A DNA stretch of 64,000 nucleotides from Algihabitans albus (GTDB taxonomy: Bacteria; Pseudomonadota; Alphaproteobacteria; Kiloniellales; DSM-21159). How positions within the stretch are numbered: the first letter of the stretch is position 1; each line of letters opens with the position of its first letter. The position numbers and the translations under genes are program-made. The stretch covers positions 124,548-188,547 of the forward strand of contig NZ_QXNY01000004.1 in assembly GCF_003572205.1 (NCBI RefSeq), in the 5' to 3' direction. Below, in pieces: positions 34,401 to 44,183 of the stretch. Below the pieces are notes generated by a model, which saw nothing but the letters and a program-made list of their open reading frames with translations, did not search any database and was not told where the DNA came from.

Positions 34401-34512
34401 GAGCACGCCCTATCACGCCCGGCCACGCCCCGATTGGGCGCCGCGCTACAGCGACTACGAACATTTGGCCAGGGTCAAGGAGTGGACCGCCGCAGAGGTC
34501 GAGGAGGGCTGA
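31480..34512 (+). CDS. addB: Double-strand break repair protein AddB
   Basis: 1010 residues, the alphaproteobacterial AddB type. The N-terminal part is a degenerate helicase (LLLPTRRAGRALSEAFLR near residue 43), and the C-terminal part carries a RecB-like nuclease with GLIVHDALEAF and the catalytic LIDYKTG. With AddA it resects double-strand ends and recognises a recombination hotspot sequence before RecA loading. It starts at GTG 31480, preceded by GGAAGGA; no ATG is nearby. It overlaps addA by one base (TGATG). Confidence 0.93.
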   Translation: MEGAQPKVYSIDPEVGFVDALARGLLARSTDPLDLSRIQLLLPTRRAGRALSEAFLRVAGGQALLLPRIRPLGEIDADELLISGEPTGLDHAFGSTGIAADLPPELPGVTRQLLLARLVLRWAEQRGDTAAPAEDQAIRLAGELGRLIDSVETEGLDFAELARLAPEDYAVHWQKTLDFLRIVTDSWPEIQRDLGTLGAAERRRRLLEAQAAAWLAEPPQGPVVAAGSTGSIPATAELLKVIAGLPNGAVILPGLDREMPETAWAQVLEAPSHPQHTLARLLRHLEIGRKEVADWPTSQEATGTSGQTPATARRCLIATALWPATATSGWAEMPNDFSAQEAERALTGLRRIDCPDPGTEATTVALLLRETLDTPGKRAALVTPDRALARRVAAELRRWGLEVDDSAGRPLATTPPSAFLRLTAQMVAERLAPLPLLATLKHPLAAGGEETGRFRTQVRRLETAVLRGPRPPAGFDGLLEAARAETAGRSMVPWLQHLAGMARSFATLLNNRAAGLAQTAEAHVAFAEALAASDSEPGATRLWRGEAGEEAAAFFAELHDGALTAGGLTAARYLAVLEALMTGRAVRRRYGGHPRLAILGPLEARLQQADRLILAGLNEGTWPAETEPGPWMSRPMRAAFGLPPVERKIGLAAHDFTQAASAPEVILTRAERVEGTPTVPSRWLLRLDALCNLLGRPSALADESALWATRVEALDAAKAYRPCDPPSPTPPAAARPRGLSVTQVETWMRDPYAIYARHILKLRKLPALDEEPGAADKGLIVHDALEAFTKAWPVTLPPDAEAQLLNHGRAVFQRIRHRPTLFAFWWPRFARIAAWVSNREAERRPQLTELLSEIEGRIDIEGFELRARADRIERLIDGGLALIDYKTGTAPSSKSLRLGFSPQLPLEAVIALAGGFEGLPPAEVAELAFWRLSGGHPPGEIKTLKPGKETPAIEDLAVQARNGLAALVTRFRDPSTPYHARPRPDWAPRYSDYEHLARVKEWTAAEVEEG

Positions 34513-37500
34513 TGGCTGCCGGACCTTCCGCGAGTCTCTCACACGAGGCCCAACGCGCTGGAAAACTCGAACAGGCCGGCCGCGCCCAGGCTCAGGCTGC
34601 GGATCCACGGGCCAGCGTCTGGGTCTCGGCCTCAGCCGGGACCGGCAAGACAAAGGTCCTGACGGACCGGGTTTTGGCGTTGCTTCTGGCGGGAGCCGAT
34701 CCGGCACGGCTCCTCTGCCTGACCTTTACCCGAGCCGCCGCCGCGGAGATGCAGACCCGCTTGGCCCGCCGCCTCACCGCCTGGGTAGCGCTACCTGAGC
34801 TGCAGCTTCGCTCGGAGGTGCAGGCCCTGACCGGCGTTTCGCCCGGTGCGGATGACCTGGCAAAGGTCCGCGCCCTTTTTGCACGCGTCCTCGAAGTGCC
34901 GGGCGGCATGAAGATTCAGACCATCCACAGTTTTTGCCAATCGCTAATCGCCCGCTTTCCGATCGAGGCCGAGATCGCCCCGCATTTCGAGTTGATGGAC
35001 GAGATGACGGCGCGAGAGACGATGGCCGACGCAAAGGCGCAGGTGCTGGCCCGTGCAGCGGACGATGGCGGCCCGCTCGGTCAAGCGTTGGCCACGGTCG
35101 GGGCCTGGGTGAATGAAGAGGACTTCGACAAGCTTCTGAGAGAGTTGCTCGGCCGGCGCGCCCAACTGGCCGGAGCCCGGCGCAGGTTTCTAGGAACCGA
35201 CGGCCTGGTGAAGGCACTGCGGAGCCGACTCGGGCTGGCGGAGGAACAGACTTACAAGGACCTTCTGGCCGAGGCCTGCAACGATCCGGCTCTGGACTCT
35301 GCAGATCTGCGGGCAGTCGCCCAGGCGATGCAACGGAGTGGCGGCAAGACCGACGCGACGGCAGGTAAAGCCATCGCGGATTGGGTTGAGACCTTGGAGG
35401 GCCGACCGGACCGCTGGGAAACCTATCTCTCCGCTTTCTTCAAGCAGGACGGCGAACCCCGAACACGCCTGGTGACCAAGGCGACTTTGAAGGTTATGCC
35501 GGGCGCCGAGGTCGTTTTGGCAGCCGAGGCCGAGCGACTGACGGCGCTGCGCGAACGCTTGAAGGCCGCAACGGTCGCCGAGGCCAGCGAGGCATTACTT
35601 CAACTCACCGGAACAATCTTCGACGCCTACGAGGCCGCCAAACGCCAAAAGGCCCGGCTGGATTATGAAGACCTGATCCAGACCAGCCGCGCCCTGCTGG
35701 AACAGCCGGCGATCGCGCCTTGGGTCCTCTACAAGCTGGATGGCGGCCTGGATCACCTGCTGATCGACGAGGCGCAGGACACGAATCCGGACCAATGGCG
35801 CGTCGTCGAGCTGCTGACGGAGGAGTTCTTCGCCGGCCTCGGCGCCGATCCGCCAGCGCAAGACCAGCCCGCGCGCAGCGTTTTCGCCGTTGGCGATCCC
35901 AAGCAGTCCATCTACTCTTTCCAAGGTGCCAATCCGGCTGAGTTTCTGCGCATGCGCGGCCACTTCGCGCAGCGCGTCCGCCAGGCCGAGCGCGGTTGGC
36001 AGCCGGTCGATCTGGTCCACTCCTTCCGCTCCGTAGCGCCGGTGCTGGACGCCGTGGACGCTCTCTTCGCGGAGACGGCCCAGCGGGACGGTGTGACCTT
36101 CGGCGAACCTTGGCGCAACCATGATCCGGTGCGCGTCGGCCAAGCCGGCTGTGTCGAGCTCTGGCCGCCGGTTTCACCGGAAGACCGAGCCGACCCGGAG
36201 GTCTGGAGCCCCCCGACGGAACGCAGCGCTGAGACGAGTCCCCGCGCGCGCCTGGCCGAACTGCTGGCCGAGACGATCCGCCGATGGACTCAAGCCGAGA
36301 CGGTTCAACCCGGTGACGACGCCTGGCTGGCGTCCCGCGACCGTCAGATCAAGCCCGGTGATATCCTGGTTCTAGTGCGGCGGCGCAACGCCTTCGTCGA
36401 AGAGTTGATCCGCGCACTCAAACAGAGAGCGGTTCCCGTCGCTGGGATCGACCGCATGGTGCTGACCGAACAACTGGCGGTGATGGATCTGGTCGCGCTG
36501 GCCCGCGCCTGCTTGCTGCCGGAGGACGACCTCACCCTCGCCTGCGTCCTGAAAGGCCCGCTTGTCGGACTGAGCGAGGAGCAGCTCTACCACCTGGCCT
36601 GGAACCGCGAACATCGTCTCTGGCAGTCGTTGGAGCGGCATGCGCGGCAAGACCCGGTCTATCGTGCAGCCTTGAATTTCCTGAGGGTGCAGCGTGGGCG
36701 CGCAGATCTGGTGCCGCCTTACGAGTTCTTCGCCGAGTTGCTGGGTGCCGAAGAGGCACGATCTCGACTGCTCGAACGGCTGGGTCCAGACGCCGCTGAC
36801 CCGATTGAAGAGTTCCTGGGCCTCGCGCTCAGCTACGAAGCCGAACATACGCCGAGTCTGGAAGGCTTTCTTCACTGGATGGAGATCGGTGCACAGGAGA
36901 TCAAGCGCGACGCCGAGGTTGCCGGAGCCAGCGTACGTGTGATGACAGTCCATGGTGCCAAAGGCCTGCAGGCACCGGTCGTCTTCCTGCCGGACAGTAT
37001 GCAGACGCCGCACCACAGCGACCGTGTCGTCTGGCTCAACGGAGATGACGGCTCCATACCTGCTTGGGCGCCGCGCAGGTCCGTCGAGGATTCGGTGACC
37101 GCCGCAGCACGGAGAAGGCTCGAAATCGCCGGCCAGGATGAGTACAAGCGGCTCCTGTACGTGGCTTTGACGCGGGCGGAAGACCGTCTGTATGTCTGTG
37201 GCTATGAGACACGTACGCACACACCTGAAGACTGCTGGTACAAGCTCTGCGAAAAGGCCTGGACGGCGACTGCCGAGCGGATCGCCTTCGACTTTACCGA
37301 AACGACGGCCAGCGGATGGAGCGGGCCAGGGTTGCGAATCGCTGCGGCGCAAACAGCCATGCCGGCGCCGGAGGTGCCTCTGCTGGCTCCCCCAGACCGA
37401 ATCCCACCCGACTGGATCCTGCCGGCTTGGGCAAGTCGCCGGCCACTGGCCGAACCAAGCCCCCCCAGACCGCTAACGCCCTCCCGGCCCAGCGCCGAGG

Positions 37501-38066
37501 AGCCGGCCCTGCGGTCGCCCCTGAGTGACGACGGTGGTCAACGCTTCGCGCGCGGACGCGCAATTCACCGCCTGCTGCAATCGCTGCCCGACCTGCCGCC
37601 CGAAGCGCGCGCGGAGGCCGCCAAGCGCTATCTCTCGGCCCAAGCCCTGAGTTTCGCGGGCGAAGGCATCGAAGCACTGACGGCGGAAGTCCTCGCGGTG
37701 CTCGATCATCCCGACTTCGCGGCGCTTTTTGCCCCCGATAGCGTCGCGGAGGCCCCGATCGTGGGACTGATCGAAGGTGCGGACGGCCCGGAGGCGGTCA
37801 GCGGCCAGGTCGACCGACTTTGCATCCTCCCGGACAAAGTGCTTGTCGTGGACTTCAAGACAAACCGCCCGGCCCCGGAAAGCCTGGTCGATGTAGCGCC
37901 GATCTACCTGCGCCAGATGGCGCTCTACCGGGCGATTCTGGCCCGCCTCTACCCCGACCGGCCGGTCGAAACGGCGCTGCTGTGGACGGACGGCCCGCGG
38001 CTGATGCCGCTGCCGGAGACCAGCCTTGCAGCTTATGCACCGCTGGCGACCCCCGCCTCATCTTGA
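34512..38066 (+). CDS. addA: Double-strand break repair helicase AddA
   Basis: 1184 residues, a UvrD/Rep-type helicase fused to a RecB-like nuclease. Walker A SASAGTGKTKVL (about 39-50), CLTFTRAAAAEM, LIDEAQDTNPDQW (Walker B), FAVGDPKQSIYSFQGA, VMTVHGAKGLQAPVV and YVALTRAEDRLYVCG give helicase motifs I-VI in order. The nuclease motif VVDFKTNRPAP lies near residue 1115. Overlaps addB by one base and forms the AddAB heterodimer. The trxA gene follows after 114 bases. Confidence 0.95.
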   Translation: MAAGPSASLSHEAQRAGKLEQAGRAQAQAADPRASVWVSASAGTGKTKVLTDRVLALLLAGADPARLLCLTFTRAAAAEMQTRLARRLTAWVALPELQLRSEVQALTGVSPGADDLAKVRALFARVLEVPGGMKIQTIHSFCQSLIARFPIEAEIAPHFELMDEMTARETMADAKAQVLARAADDGGPLGQALATVGAWVNEEDFDKLLRELLGRRAQLAGARRRFLGTDGLVKALRSRLGLAEEQTYKDLLAEACNDPALDSADLRAVAQAMQRSGGKTDATAGKAIADWVETLEGRPDRWETYLSAFFKQDGEPRTRLVTKATLKVMPGAEVVLAAEAERLTALRERLKAATVAEASEALLQLTGTIFDAYEAAKRQKARLDYEDLIQTSRALLEQPAIAPWVLYKLDGGLDHLLIDEAQDTNPDQWRVVELLTEEFFAGLGADPPAQDQPARSVFAVGDPKQSIYSFQGANPAEFLRMRGHFAQRVRQAERGWQPVDLVHSFRSVAPVLDAVDALFAETAQRDGVTFGEPWRNHDPVRVGQAGCVELWPPVSPEDRADPEVWSPPTERSAETSPRARLAELLAETIRRWTQAETVQPGDDAWLASRDRQIKPGDILVLVRRRNAFVEELIRALKQRAVPVAGIDRMVLTEQLAVMDLVALARACLLPEDDLTLACVLKGPLVGLSEEQLYHLAWNREHRLWQSLERHARQDPVYRAALNFLRVQRGRADLVPPYEFFAELLGAEEARSRLLERLGPDAADPIEEFLGLALSYEAEHTPSLEGFLHWMEIGAQEIKRDAEVAGASVRVMTVHGAKGLQAPVVFLPDSMQTPHHSDRVVWLNGDDGSIPAWAPRRSVEDSVTAAARRRLEIAGQDEYKRLLYVALTRAEDRLYVCGYETRTHTPEDCWYKLCEKAWTATAERIAFDFTETTASGWSGPGLRIAAAQTAMPAPEVPLLAPPDRIPPDWILPAWASRRPLAEPSPPRPLTPSRPSAEEPALRSPLSDDGGQRFARGRAIHRLLQSLPDLPPEARAEAAKRYLSAQALSFAGEGIEALTAEVLAVLDHPDFAALFAPDSVAEAPIVGLIEGADGPEAVSGQVDRLCILPDKVLVVDFKTNRPAPESLVDVAPIYLRQMALYRAILARLYPDRPVETALLWTDGPRLMPLPETSLAAYAPLATPASS

Positions 38067-38180
38067 CGCTGCAAGCGGGCGCTCGCCATATTCAGCGAGA
38101 CAACCGTCGGGGTACGGCGCGACACGAAAATCGCGAACCAGTGAACCGCCCCGATACCGGAAAACGCAAGGAACCCAACT

Positions 38181-38501
38181 ATGAGCATCGACCACGTCAG
38201 CGACGCGAGCTTCGACTCCGACGTCATCAAGGCCGACCTGCCTGTCGTCGTGGACTTCTGGGCCGAGTGGTGCGGCCCCTGCAAGATGATCGCACCGGCC
38301 CTGGAGGAGATCGCCCAGGACCTGAACGGCAAGGCGCGGATCGCCAAGCTGAACATCGACGACAATCCCTCGACACCGGCACGCTACGGCGTACGCGGAA
38401 TCCCCACGCTGATGATCTTCAAGGACGGCCAGGTGGCCGCCACCAAGGTCGGGGCCCTGCCGAAGGGTGCCCTGCAACAGTGGATCGAGGACAGTATCTG
38501 A
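38181..38501 (+). CDS. trxA: Thioredoxin
   Basis: 106 residues with the active site WCGPC (Cys31, Cys34), VVDFWAEW before it, and the cis-Pro loop [12 protein letters not shown] general protein disulfide reductant in the cytoplasm. AAGGAA lies at a proper distance before ATG 38181. It follows addA and is closed by the clear terminator at 38535-38565. Confidence 0.96.
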   Translation: MSIDHVSDASFDSDVIKADLPVVVDFWAEWCGPCKMIAPALEEIAQDLNGKARIAKLNIDDNPSTPARYGVRGIPTLMIFKDGQVAATKVGALPKGALQQWIEDSI

Positions 38502-38534
38502 GATCCCGGCCATCCGGCACGGACGACAATCGGC

Positions 38535-38565
38535 AACGCCCCGGCTTCTGTGGTCGGGGCGTTTT
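38535..38565 (+). terminator. Rho-independent terminator after trxA
   Basis: A 9-bp GC-rich stem, AACGCCCCG (38535-38543) with CGGGGCGTT (38555-38563), an 11-base loop, and a run of four T's (38562-38565) followed by GCTTT. This is the most canonical terminator in the window. It ends the addB-addA-trxA transcript. Confidence 0.85.
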
Positions 38566-38595
38566 GCTTTGGCCTCCGCATAGACCCGCAGCCGG

Positions 38596-39720
38596 TTATC
38601 GGCGAACTGGGGCGCGGACCCGCTTGGCGTCCTCACCGAAGAGGAAGGCCAGCAGAACATAGCGCTGCCCTCTGGCGACCGGCAGCGCCTCATGCAGCAA
38701 GGAGCAGGAAAAGGCGACGGCATCGCCGCTGGCCGGCTTGAAGAGGTCGGGCCCGTATTCCGGAAAGGTCAGCTCTCCGCCGTCGTAGTCCTCGGCGTTG
38801 AGGTTGAGGGTCACGGCAAAGCGCCGATGGGCGCCGGAGAGGGTATTATTGTCCCGGTGCGGCTTGAAGAAGCCGCCGCTTTCCGCGTCATAGCGGACCA
38901 CCTTGAACTCCTCGAAGGCGGTCACGCGGTAGAAGGTCGCCTTGGCGATCTCAGGCAGCAGACGACGCAGGAACCGCAACTTGACCGTCGCCACGAGCCC
39001 CGGCTCCTTAAGGTAGTGGTCGCGTCGGTTCTTGACCTGCGAATCCTCGATGTTGCGCCCGCCCCCCGCCACGTCGCGCAGCACACCGGAGGGCTCGTTC
39101 TCGGTCGCATGCAGCGCGATCAGCCGCGCGCAGAGCTCGGGCTCCAGCACATCGGAAACGTAAATCGCCGGCGCCAGCGGCCCCTGGAACAGCCGTGCCT
39201 GCCGATGCGGCTGCGCCGCCAGATAGGCACGGACCTGGGCGAGTGGATCGGCCGCGGCCGGATCGATCAGCCGAATCCGCCGGTTGGCGTCGGTGATCAG
39301 CAGCAGACACTGCGGTGCGGCGAAGGGGTCGGCCTGACGCCGCCAAGGATAACCGAGTCCTCCGGCCACCTGGCCTTGCGGGTCCGACAGGAGCGCAAAA
39401 GGCAGGTTCGCCAGACTCCGGGCCTTGGCGTTGACCTCCGGCGGGACGGCGGTGATGCAGAAGAAGTGAACCCGCTCGCCAAGCTCCTCCCAAACTTCGG
39501 CGAAGGTCCGTAGCAGCTTGGCCGCAGCCGGCGCACCCGGATCCGGAGTCAGCAGCAGAACGACGGGATGGCCCAGTGCCTGGGTGGAGAGAACCGAGAC
39601 ACGCATCGACTGATCCTGCAACTGGAAGTCCGGCAGCAGGTCGCCGACGATCGGCGGCGGCAGCGGCGCCTGCGAGGCCTTGCCGGCGAGGCCTGGGGGC
39701 GTGGTCGGTGCAGTTGCCAT
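38596..39720 (-). CDS. Peroxiredoxin-fold domain fused to a 2-oxoglutarate/Fe(II) dioxygenase
   Basis: 374 residues in two parts. Residues about 20-170 resemble an AhpC/TSA peroxiredoxin ('GDLLPDFQLQD', then VVLLLTPDPGAPAAAKLL, FFCITAVPPEV, FALLSDPQGQVA), but the peroxidatic Cys position (55-64) has none. Residues about 180-360 are a prolyl 4-hydroxylase-type oxygenase with iron ligands His288, Asp290 (FKPHRDNN) and His343 (SLLHEALPV), and Arg353 for 2-oxoglutarate. Only Cys88 and Cys138 occur in the first part, not at the active position. Substrate unknown. Lies 38 bases after folC on the same strand, so it may be the last gene of the trp-acc-fol transcript. Confidence 0.85.
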   Translation of the reverse strand: MATAPTTPPGLAGKASQAPLPPPIVGDLLPDFQLQDQSMRVSVLSTQALGHPVVLLLTPDPGAPAAAKLLRTFAEVWEELGERVHFFCITAVPPEVNAKARSLANLPFALLSDPQGQVAGGLGYPWRRQADPFAAPQCLLLITDANRRIRLIDPAAADPLAQVRAYLAAQPHRQARLFQGPLAPAIYVSDVLEPELCARLIALHATENEPSGVLRDVAGGGRNIEDSQVKNRRDHYLKEPGLVATVKLRFLRRLLPEIAKATFYRVTAFEEFKVVRYDAESGGFFKPHRDNNTLSGAHRRFAVTLNLNAEDYDGGELTFPEYGPDLFKPASGDAVAFSCSLLHEALPVARGQRYVLLAFLFGEDAKRVRAPVRR

Positions 39721-39758
39721 GGCGGGCGCCTCCTGAACGCCGCCTCCGGTCTAGCTGC

Positions 39759-41033
39759 TCACCCGTGCTCTGCCAAGACCTTCCCGGCGAGATAGAGCGA
39801 GCCGCAGATGAGGATGCGCGCCGGTCGCTCTGCGGACGCCATCAGCTCCGCCACGGCCTGCTCCAGGTCGCCGGCGGGCGCAGCGGCGATTCCGCAGGCT
39901 CGGGCGTGAGCCGCAGCCTCCTCGGCGCTGAGAGAATTCGCCTCGCCGGGAATCGCGACAGCCCGCAGGCGACGCACGGACCCCGCGAGGGGCCTCAGGA
40001 AATCCGCCGCCGCCTTGGTATTCAGCATGCCATAGACGAGATCGAGCGGGTCCGACCAGCCGGCGGCCTCGGCCGCCAGCATCTCCCCAGCCTGGGCATT
40101 GTGGCCACCGTCCAGCCAGAGCTGCCAGCCCTGGGGCAGGGCCGCGACCAACGGCCCCGTGGTCAAATGCTGCAGGCGGGCCGGCCAACGGACGGAGCGC
40201 AGACCTGCGGCAATGGCCGTGGCCGGAAGGCCGAGCCGGCGCGCCAGAACGGCGGCTTGACCCGCATTGTCGAGCTGATGGGCACCGATCAAAGCCGGAT
40301 GCGGCAGCTGCAAGGTTTCGGCACCGTCGCGCAGGCGAAAGCCATCCGCTTGCGGTACGACCTCCCATTCCTGGTCCCGCCGCAGCAGCGGCGCCCCCAC
40401 CTCGGCCGCACGCGCGGCGATGACCGCTGCGGCCTCCGGCCTCTGGCGAGCGATCACGGCGGTTACGTCTGGCTTCAGGATCCCGGCTTTCTCCAAGGCG
40501 ATCTCGGGAAGCGTCTCGCCCAGATACTGCATGTGATCCATCGATACCGGGGTGATCGCAGTGAGGGCCGGCCGGGCGATCACGTTGGTCGCGTCCAACC
40601 TCCCGCCAAGGCCGACCTCGAGCAGCAGGACGTCGGCGGGAGACTGAGCGAAGGCCAGAAAGGCCGCGGCCGTGGTGATCTCGAAGAAGGTGATCGACGC
40701 CTCGCCGTTTGCCGCCTCGCAGATCTCCAACAGTGCCAAGAGGTCGGTTTCGGGAACCGGCTCACCCGCGAGGCGAATCCGCTCATGAAAGCGCACCAGA
40801 TGCGGAGAGGTGTAAACGTGCACGCGTTGGCCGTCCGCCTCCAGCATCGCCCGTAGCAAGGCGATGACGGAGCCCTTGCCGTTGGTACCGGCGACATGCA
40901 CCACCGGCGGCAGTCGCCTGTCCGGACGACCGAGCCGCGACAGCAACCGCTCGATCCGTCCCAGCGAAAGGTCGATGATCTTTGGATGGAGCCGGGTCAG
41001 CCGTTCCAGGACGGCATCGCTGCTCTGGCTCAC
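39759..41033 (-). CDS. folC: Bifunctional folylpolyglutamate synthase/dihydrofolate synthase
   Basis: 424 residues. Mur-ligase fold with the P-loop HVAGTNGKGSVIALL (about 46-60), TSPHLVRFHERI, LLEVGLGGRLDATN (about 138-151) and WLDGGHNAQAGEM (about 308-320). Adds Glu to dihydropteroate and extends folate polyglutamate tails. Its start overlaps the accD stop by 4 bases. The accD-folC pairing is widespread in proteobacteria. Confidence 0.95.
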   Translation of the reverse strand: MSQSSDAVLERLTRLHPKIIDLSLGRIERLLSRLGRPDRRLPPVVHVAGTNGKGSVIALLRAMLEADGQRVHVYTSPHLVRFHERIRLAGEPVPETDLLALLEICEAANGEASITFFEITTAAAFLAFAQSPADVLLLEVGLGGRLDATNVIARPALTAITPVSMDHMQYLGETLPEIALEKAGILKPDVTAVIARQRPEAAAVIAARAAEVGAPLLRRDQEWEVVPQADGFRLRDGAETLQLPHPALIGAHQLDNAGQAAVLARRLGLPATAIAAGLRSVRWPARLQHLTTGPLVAALPQGWQLWLDGGHNAQAGEMLAAEAAGWSDPLDLVYGMLNTKAAADFLRPLAGSVRRLRAVAIPGEANSLSAEEAAAHARACGIAAAPAGDLEQAVAELMASAERPARILICGSLYLAGKVLAEHG

Positions 41034-42034
41034 GCGCCGCGCGACTCCGTCTCCGGGTCGCCGGACGCCGGATCCCCAACACCAGCTCCGGCTTGCGGAC
41101 TTGCCGGCTCGAGCTCGTCGAGCGTCTCGCCCGAGGGTTCTCCGGCTGCCTTGGTAACGTCGAGCGGCACGACCTCGGCCAGTGGCGCCGTAGCCGTCAG
41201 TAGCGACAAGAGCTTGCCGATGGTCGCGTTCAGATCCTTGCGCTCGACCACCATATCGATCATGCCGTGGTCGCGCAGATATTCAGCCCGCTGAAACCCC
41301 TCGGGCAGAGATTCGCGGATCGTCTCCTCGATCACCCGCTGACCGGCGAAGCCGATCACGGCTCCGGGCTCGGAAATCTGGATATCGCCGAGCATGGCGA
41401 AGGAGGCGGAGACGCCTCCGGTCGTCGGATCGGTCAGCAGCACGAGGTAGGGCAAGCCCGCCTCCTTGACTTCTTCGACGGCGATGACGCTGCGGGGAAG
41501 CTGCATCAAGGACAAGATCCCCTCCTGCATCCGCGCTCCGCCGGAGGCCGGCACGGCAATCAAAGCCGCCTCCTGCAACACGGCCAGGCGCGAGGCCGCG
41601 AGCAACGCTTCGCCAACGGCAATACCCATGGAACCACCCATGAAACCGAAGTCGAAGCAAGCGACGACAGCCTTGTGACCGCCGATGGTGCCATGGGCCA
41701 CCAGGATGGCGTCCTGATGTCCGGTCTTGCTGCGGGCCTTCTTGAGGCGATCGCTGTAGCGCTCGCGGTCGCGGAACTTGAGCGGGTCTGCCGGCGTTTC
41801 CGGCAGTTCGATGGTCTGATACTCGCCCCCGTCGAACAGCAGTTTCAGCCGCCGTTCGGCACCGATGCGCATATGATGGCCGCAGTTGGTGCAGACCCGA
41901 AGGTTAGCCTCCAACTCCCGGTGGAAGATCATCTGCCCGCAGGAGCCGCACTTTTCCCAGAGGTTTTCCGGAACGTCCTGCTTGGCGATCAGTGAGCGGA
42001 TACGGGGGCGGACATAGTCGCTGATCCAGTTCAC
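41030..42034 (-). CDS. accD: Acetyl-CoA carboxylase carboxyltransferase subunit beta
   Basis: 334 residues. An N-terminal zinc ribbon is formed by Cys29, Cys32, Cys48 and Cys51 (CGSC...CTNC). The crotonase-like domain contains [28 protein letters not shown] and [19 protein letters not shown] Pro/Glu/Ala-rich tail of about 45 residues extends past the conserved domain. With AccA it transfers carboxyl from carboxybiotin to acetyl-CoA, the first step of fatty acid synthesis. Overlaps trpA and folC by 4 bases on either side. Confidence 0.96.
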   Translation of the reverse strand: MNWISDYVRPRIRSLIAKQDVPENLWEKCGSCGQMIFHRELEANLRVCTNCGHHMRIGAERRLKLLFDGGEYQTIELPETPADPLKFRDRERYSDRLKKARSKTGHQDAILVAHGTIGGHKAVVACFDFGFMGGSMGIAVGEALLAASRLAVLQEAALIAVPASGGARMQEGILSLMQLPRSVIAVEEVKEAGLPYLVLLTDPTTGGVSASFAMLGDIQISEPGAVIGFAGQRVIEETIRESLPEGFQRAEYLRDHGMIDMVVERKDLNATIGKLLSLLTATAPLAEVVPLDVTKAAGEPSGETLDELEPASPQAGAGVGDPASGDPETESRGA

Positions 42035-42885
42035 GTCTTCAGGCCTCCCGCCAATTCACGCACAAAGCCCTGCACATCCTCGGCCAGCCCTGGCCTCGCC
42101 CGGCCCGTGTCGTCGAGGTTGCTGCGCACCCGCTCCACCAGCGCCGAGCCGACCACGGCAGCGTCGGCCACGGAGCCGACCTCGCGCACCGCGTCGGCCG
42201 TCTTGATGCCGAACCCAACGGCAATGGGGACGTCGGTATGGCGCCGCAGGCGCGTGACCGCTTCCGTAACTTGGGCACGGGTCGCGGACTTGGTACCGGT
42301 GATCCCCATGACCGAAACGTAGTAGAGGAAGCCGGAGACCTCGGCCAGGACCCGCGGCAGACGCTTGTCGTCGGTGGTCGGGGTCGCCAGGCGGATCCAG
42401 TGCAGACCGGCCGCGCGCGCCGGCTGGCAAAGCTCGCTATCCTCTTCCGGCGGCAGATCCACGACAATCAGCCCATCCACGCCGGCCTCCACCGCACGCC
42501 GCAAGAAGACGTCGTTGCCCAGGGCGTAGATCGGATTGTAGTAGCCCATCAGTACGACCGGCGTCGCGTCGTCCGTCTCGCGGAAAGCAGCGACCAGATC
42601 CAGGGTCTTGGCCAGCGTCATACCGGCGTCGAGCGCCCGCAGGGAGGCCGCCTGAATCGCCGGACCGTCGGCCATGGGGTCGGAAAAGGGCATGCCGATC
42701 TCGATCACGTCGGCCCCGGCTGCGGGCAGACCGCGGAGAATCTCCAGCGAGGTCGCCACGTCCGGATCTCCAGCCGTCAAGTAGGTCACCAAGCCGGCCC
42801 GGCCTGCGGCTTTCAGCTCGGCGAAACGTTTTTCCAGACGGCTTTGCGCGGAGTCGGCTGCAAGGGAAGCGGCGCCGGCGCTCAT
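42031..42885 (-). CDS. trpA: Tryptophan synthase alpha subunit
   Basis: 284 residues, a TIM barrel. The catalytic Glu and Asp are in [19 protein letters not shown] and in the later [11 protein letters not shown]; also seen are [12 protein letters not shown] and [11 protein letters not shown]. Cleaves indole-3-glycerol phosphate to indole, passed by tunnel to TrpB. Overlaps trpB and accD by 4 bases. An Ala-rich N-terminal extension of about 15 residues is present. Confidence 0.96.
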   Translation of the reverse strand: MSAGAASLAADSAQSRLEKRFAELKAAGRAGLVTYLTAGDPDVATSLEILRGLPAAGADVIEIGMPFSDPMADGPAIQAASLRALDAGMTLAKTLDLVAAFRETDDATPVVLMGYYNPIYALGNDVFLRRAVEAGVDGLIVVDLPPEEDSELCQPARAAGLHWIRLATPTTDDKRLPRVLAEVSGFLYYVSVMGITGTKSATRAQVTEAVTRLRRHTDVPIAVGFGIKTADAVREVGSVADAAVVGSALVERVRSNLDDTGRARPGLAEDVQGFVRELAGGLKT

Positions 42886-44105
42886 GCCAAGTCCTCTCCC
42901 AAGTGCTTGGCCACGGCGAAGACGTCCTTGTCGCCGCGTCCGCAGAGATTCATGACCAGCAGGTGATCCTTGGGCAGGGTCGGTGCGAACTTGGCGACGT
43001 GGGCCAGGGCATGGGCCGGCTCCAGGGCCGGGATGATGCCCTCCATCCGGGTACAGAGCTTGAAGGCCTCCAAAGCCTCGGCATCGGTAACGCTGACGTA
43101 CTCGACCCGACCCGACTCCTTCAGCCAGGCGTGTTCCGGCCCGATGCCTGGGTAGTCCAGACCGGCGGAGATCGAGTAGGCATCGACGATCTGCCCCTCG
43201 TCGGTCTGCAGCAGGTAGGTGCGGTTGCCGTGCAGAACGCCGGGTCGGCCGCCGCTGAGGCTGGCGGCATGCTCGCCCGTGGCGATCCCCTTGCCGGCCG
43301 CCTCGACCCCGATGACCCGTACCTCCGCGTCATCCAGGAAGGGATAGAACAGGCCCATGGCATTGGAGCCGCCGCCGATGCAGGCCACCAGGGAGTCCGG
43401 CAGGCGCCCCTCCGCCTCCTGCATCTGTTCGCGCAGCTCCGTGCCGATCACAGACTGGAAGTCGCGCACCATCATGGGATAGGGGTGCGGGCCGGCCGCC
43501 GTGCCGATGATGTAAAAGGTCTCCTCGACGTTGGCGACCCAGTCGCGCAGCGCCTCGTTCATGGCGTCCTTCAGGGTGCCGGTGCCGCTCGTCACGGGCC
43601 GCACTTCGGCCCCCAGCAACTTCATGCGGAAGACATTGGGCTGCTGTCGCTCGATGTCGGTGGCGCCCATGTAGACCACGCAGGGCAGGTTGAAGCGCGC
43701 GCAGACCGTGGCCACCGCGACGCCGTGCTGACCGGCCCCGGTCTCCGCGATGATTCGGGTCTTGCCCATGCGGCGGGCCAGGAGAATCTGGCCCATGCAG
43801 TTGTTGATCTTGTGGCTGCCGGTGTGGTTCAGCTCATCGCGTTTGAAGTAGATCTTGGCGCCGCCCAAGGCCTCCGTCAGCCGTTCGGCGTGATAGAGCG
43901 GGCTCGGCCGACCGACGTAGTGGCGGGCGTAGTCGTCCATCTCTTTCTGGAAAACCGGATCCCGGCGCGCGTCCTTGTAAGCCTGTTCGACTTCGAGGAT
44001 GAGCGGCATCAGGGTTTCGGCCACGAAGCGGCCGCCGAAGCGGCCGAAGTGGCCCTGCTCGTCCGGGCCACTCTTGTAGGTATTCAGTTTTTCGGCAATC
44101 GACAC
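42882..44105 (-). CDS. trpB: Tryptophan synthase beta subunit
   Basis: 407 residues. The pyridoxal phosphate Lys lies in HTGSHKINN, followed by [11 protein letters not shown], and [12 protein letters not shown] binds the phosphate. The start is taken as GTG 44105, giving [20 protein letters not shown], the usual N-terminus; the frame is open further upstream to an ATG at 44177, but that extension ([12 protein letters not shown]...) does not look like TrpB. Condenses indole with serine. Second gene of trpF-trpB-trpA-accD-folC. Confidence 0.95.
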   Translation of the reverse strand: MSIAEKLNTYKSGPDEQGHFGRFGGRFVAETLMPLILEVEQAYKDARRDPVFQKEMDDYARHYVGRPSPLYHAERLTEALGGAKIYFKRDELNHTGSHKINNCMGQILLARRMGKTRIIAETGAGQHGVAVATVCARFNLPCVVYMGATDIERQQPNVFRMKLLGAEVRPVTSGTGTLKDAMNEALRDWVANVEETFYIIGTAAGPHPYPMMVRDFQSVIGTELREQMQEAEGRLPDSLVACIGGGSNAMGLFYPFLDDAEVRVIGVEAAGKGIATGEHAASLSGGRPGVLHGNRTYLLQTDEGQIVDAYSISAGLDYPGIGPEHAWLKESGRVEYVSVTDAEALEAFKLCTRMEGIIPALEPAHALAHVAKFAPTLPKDHLLVMNLCGRGDKDVFAVAKHLGEDLA

Positions 44106-44183
44106 GGTTTTCTCTACACATTCATAAGCTGTCGTCGCGCCCGACTCTGCCCCATCAGGCGCCAGCGGGCAACGCAACGACGA

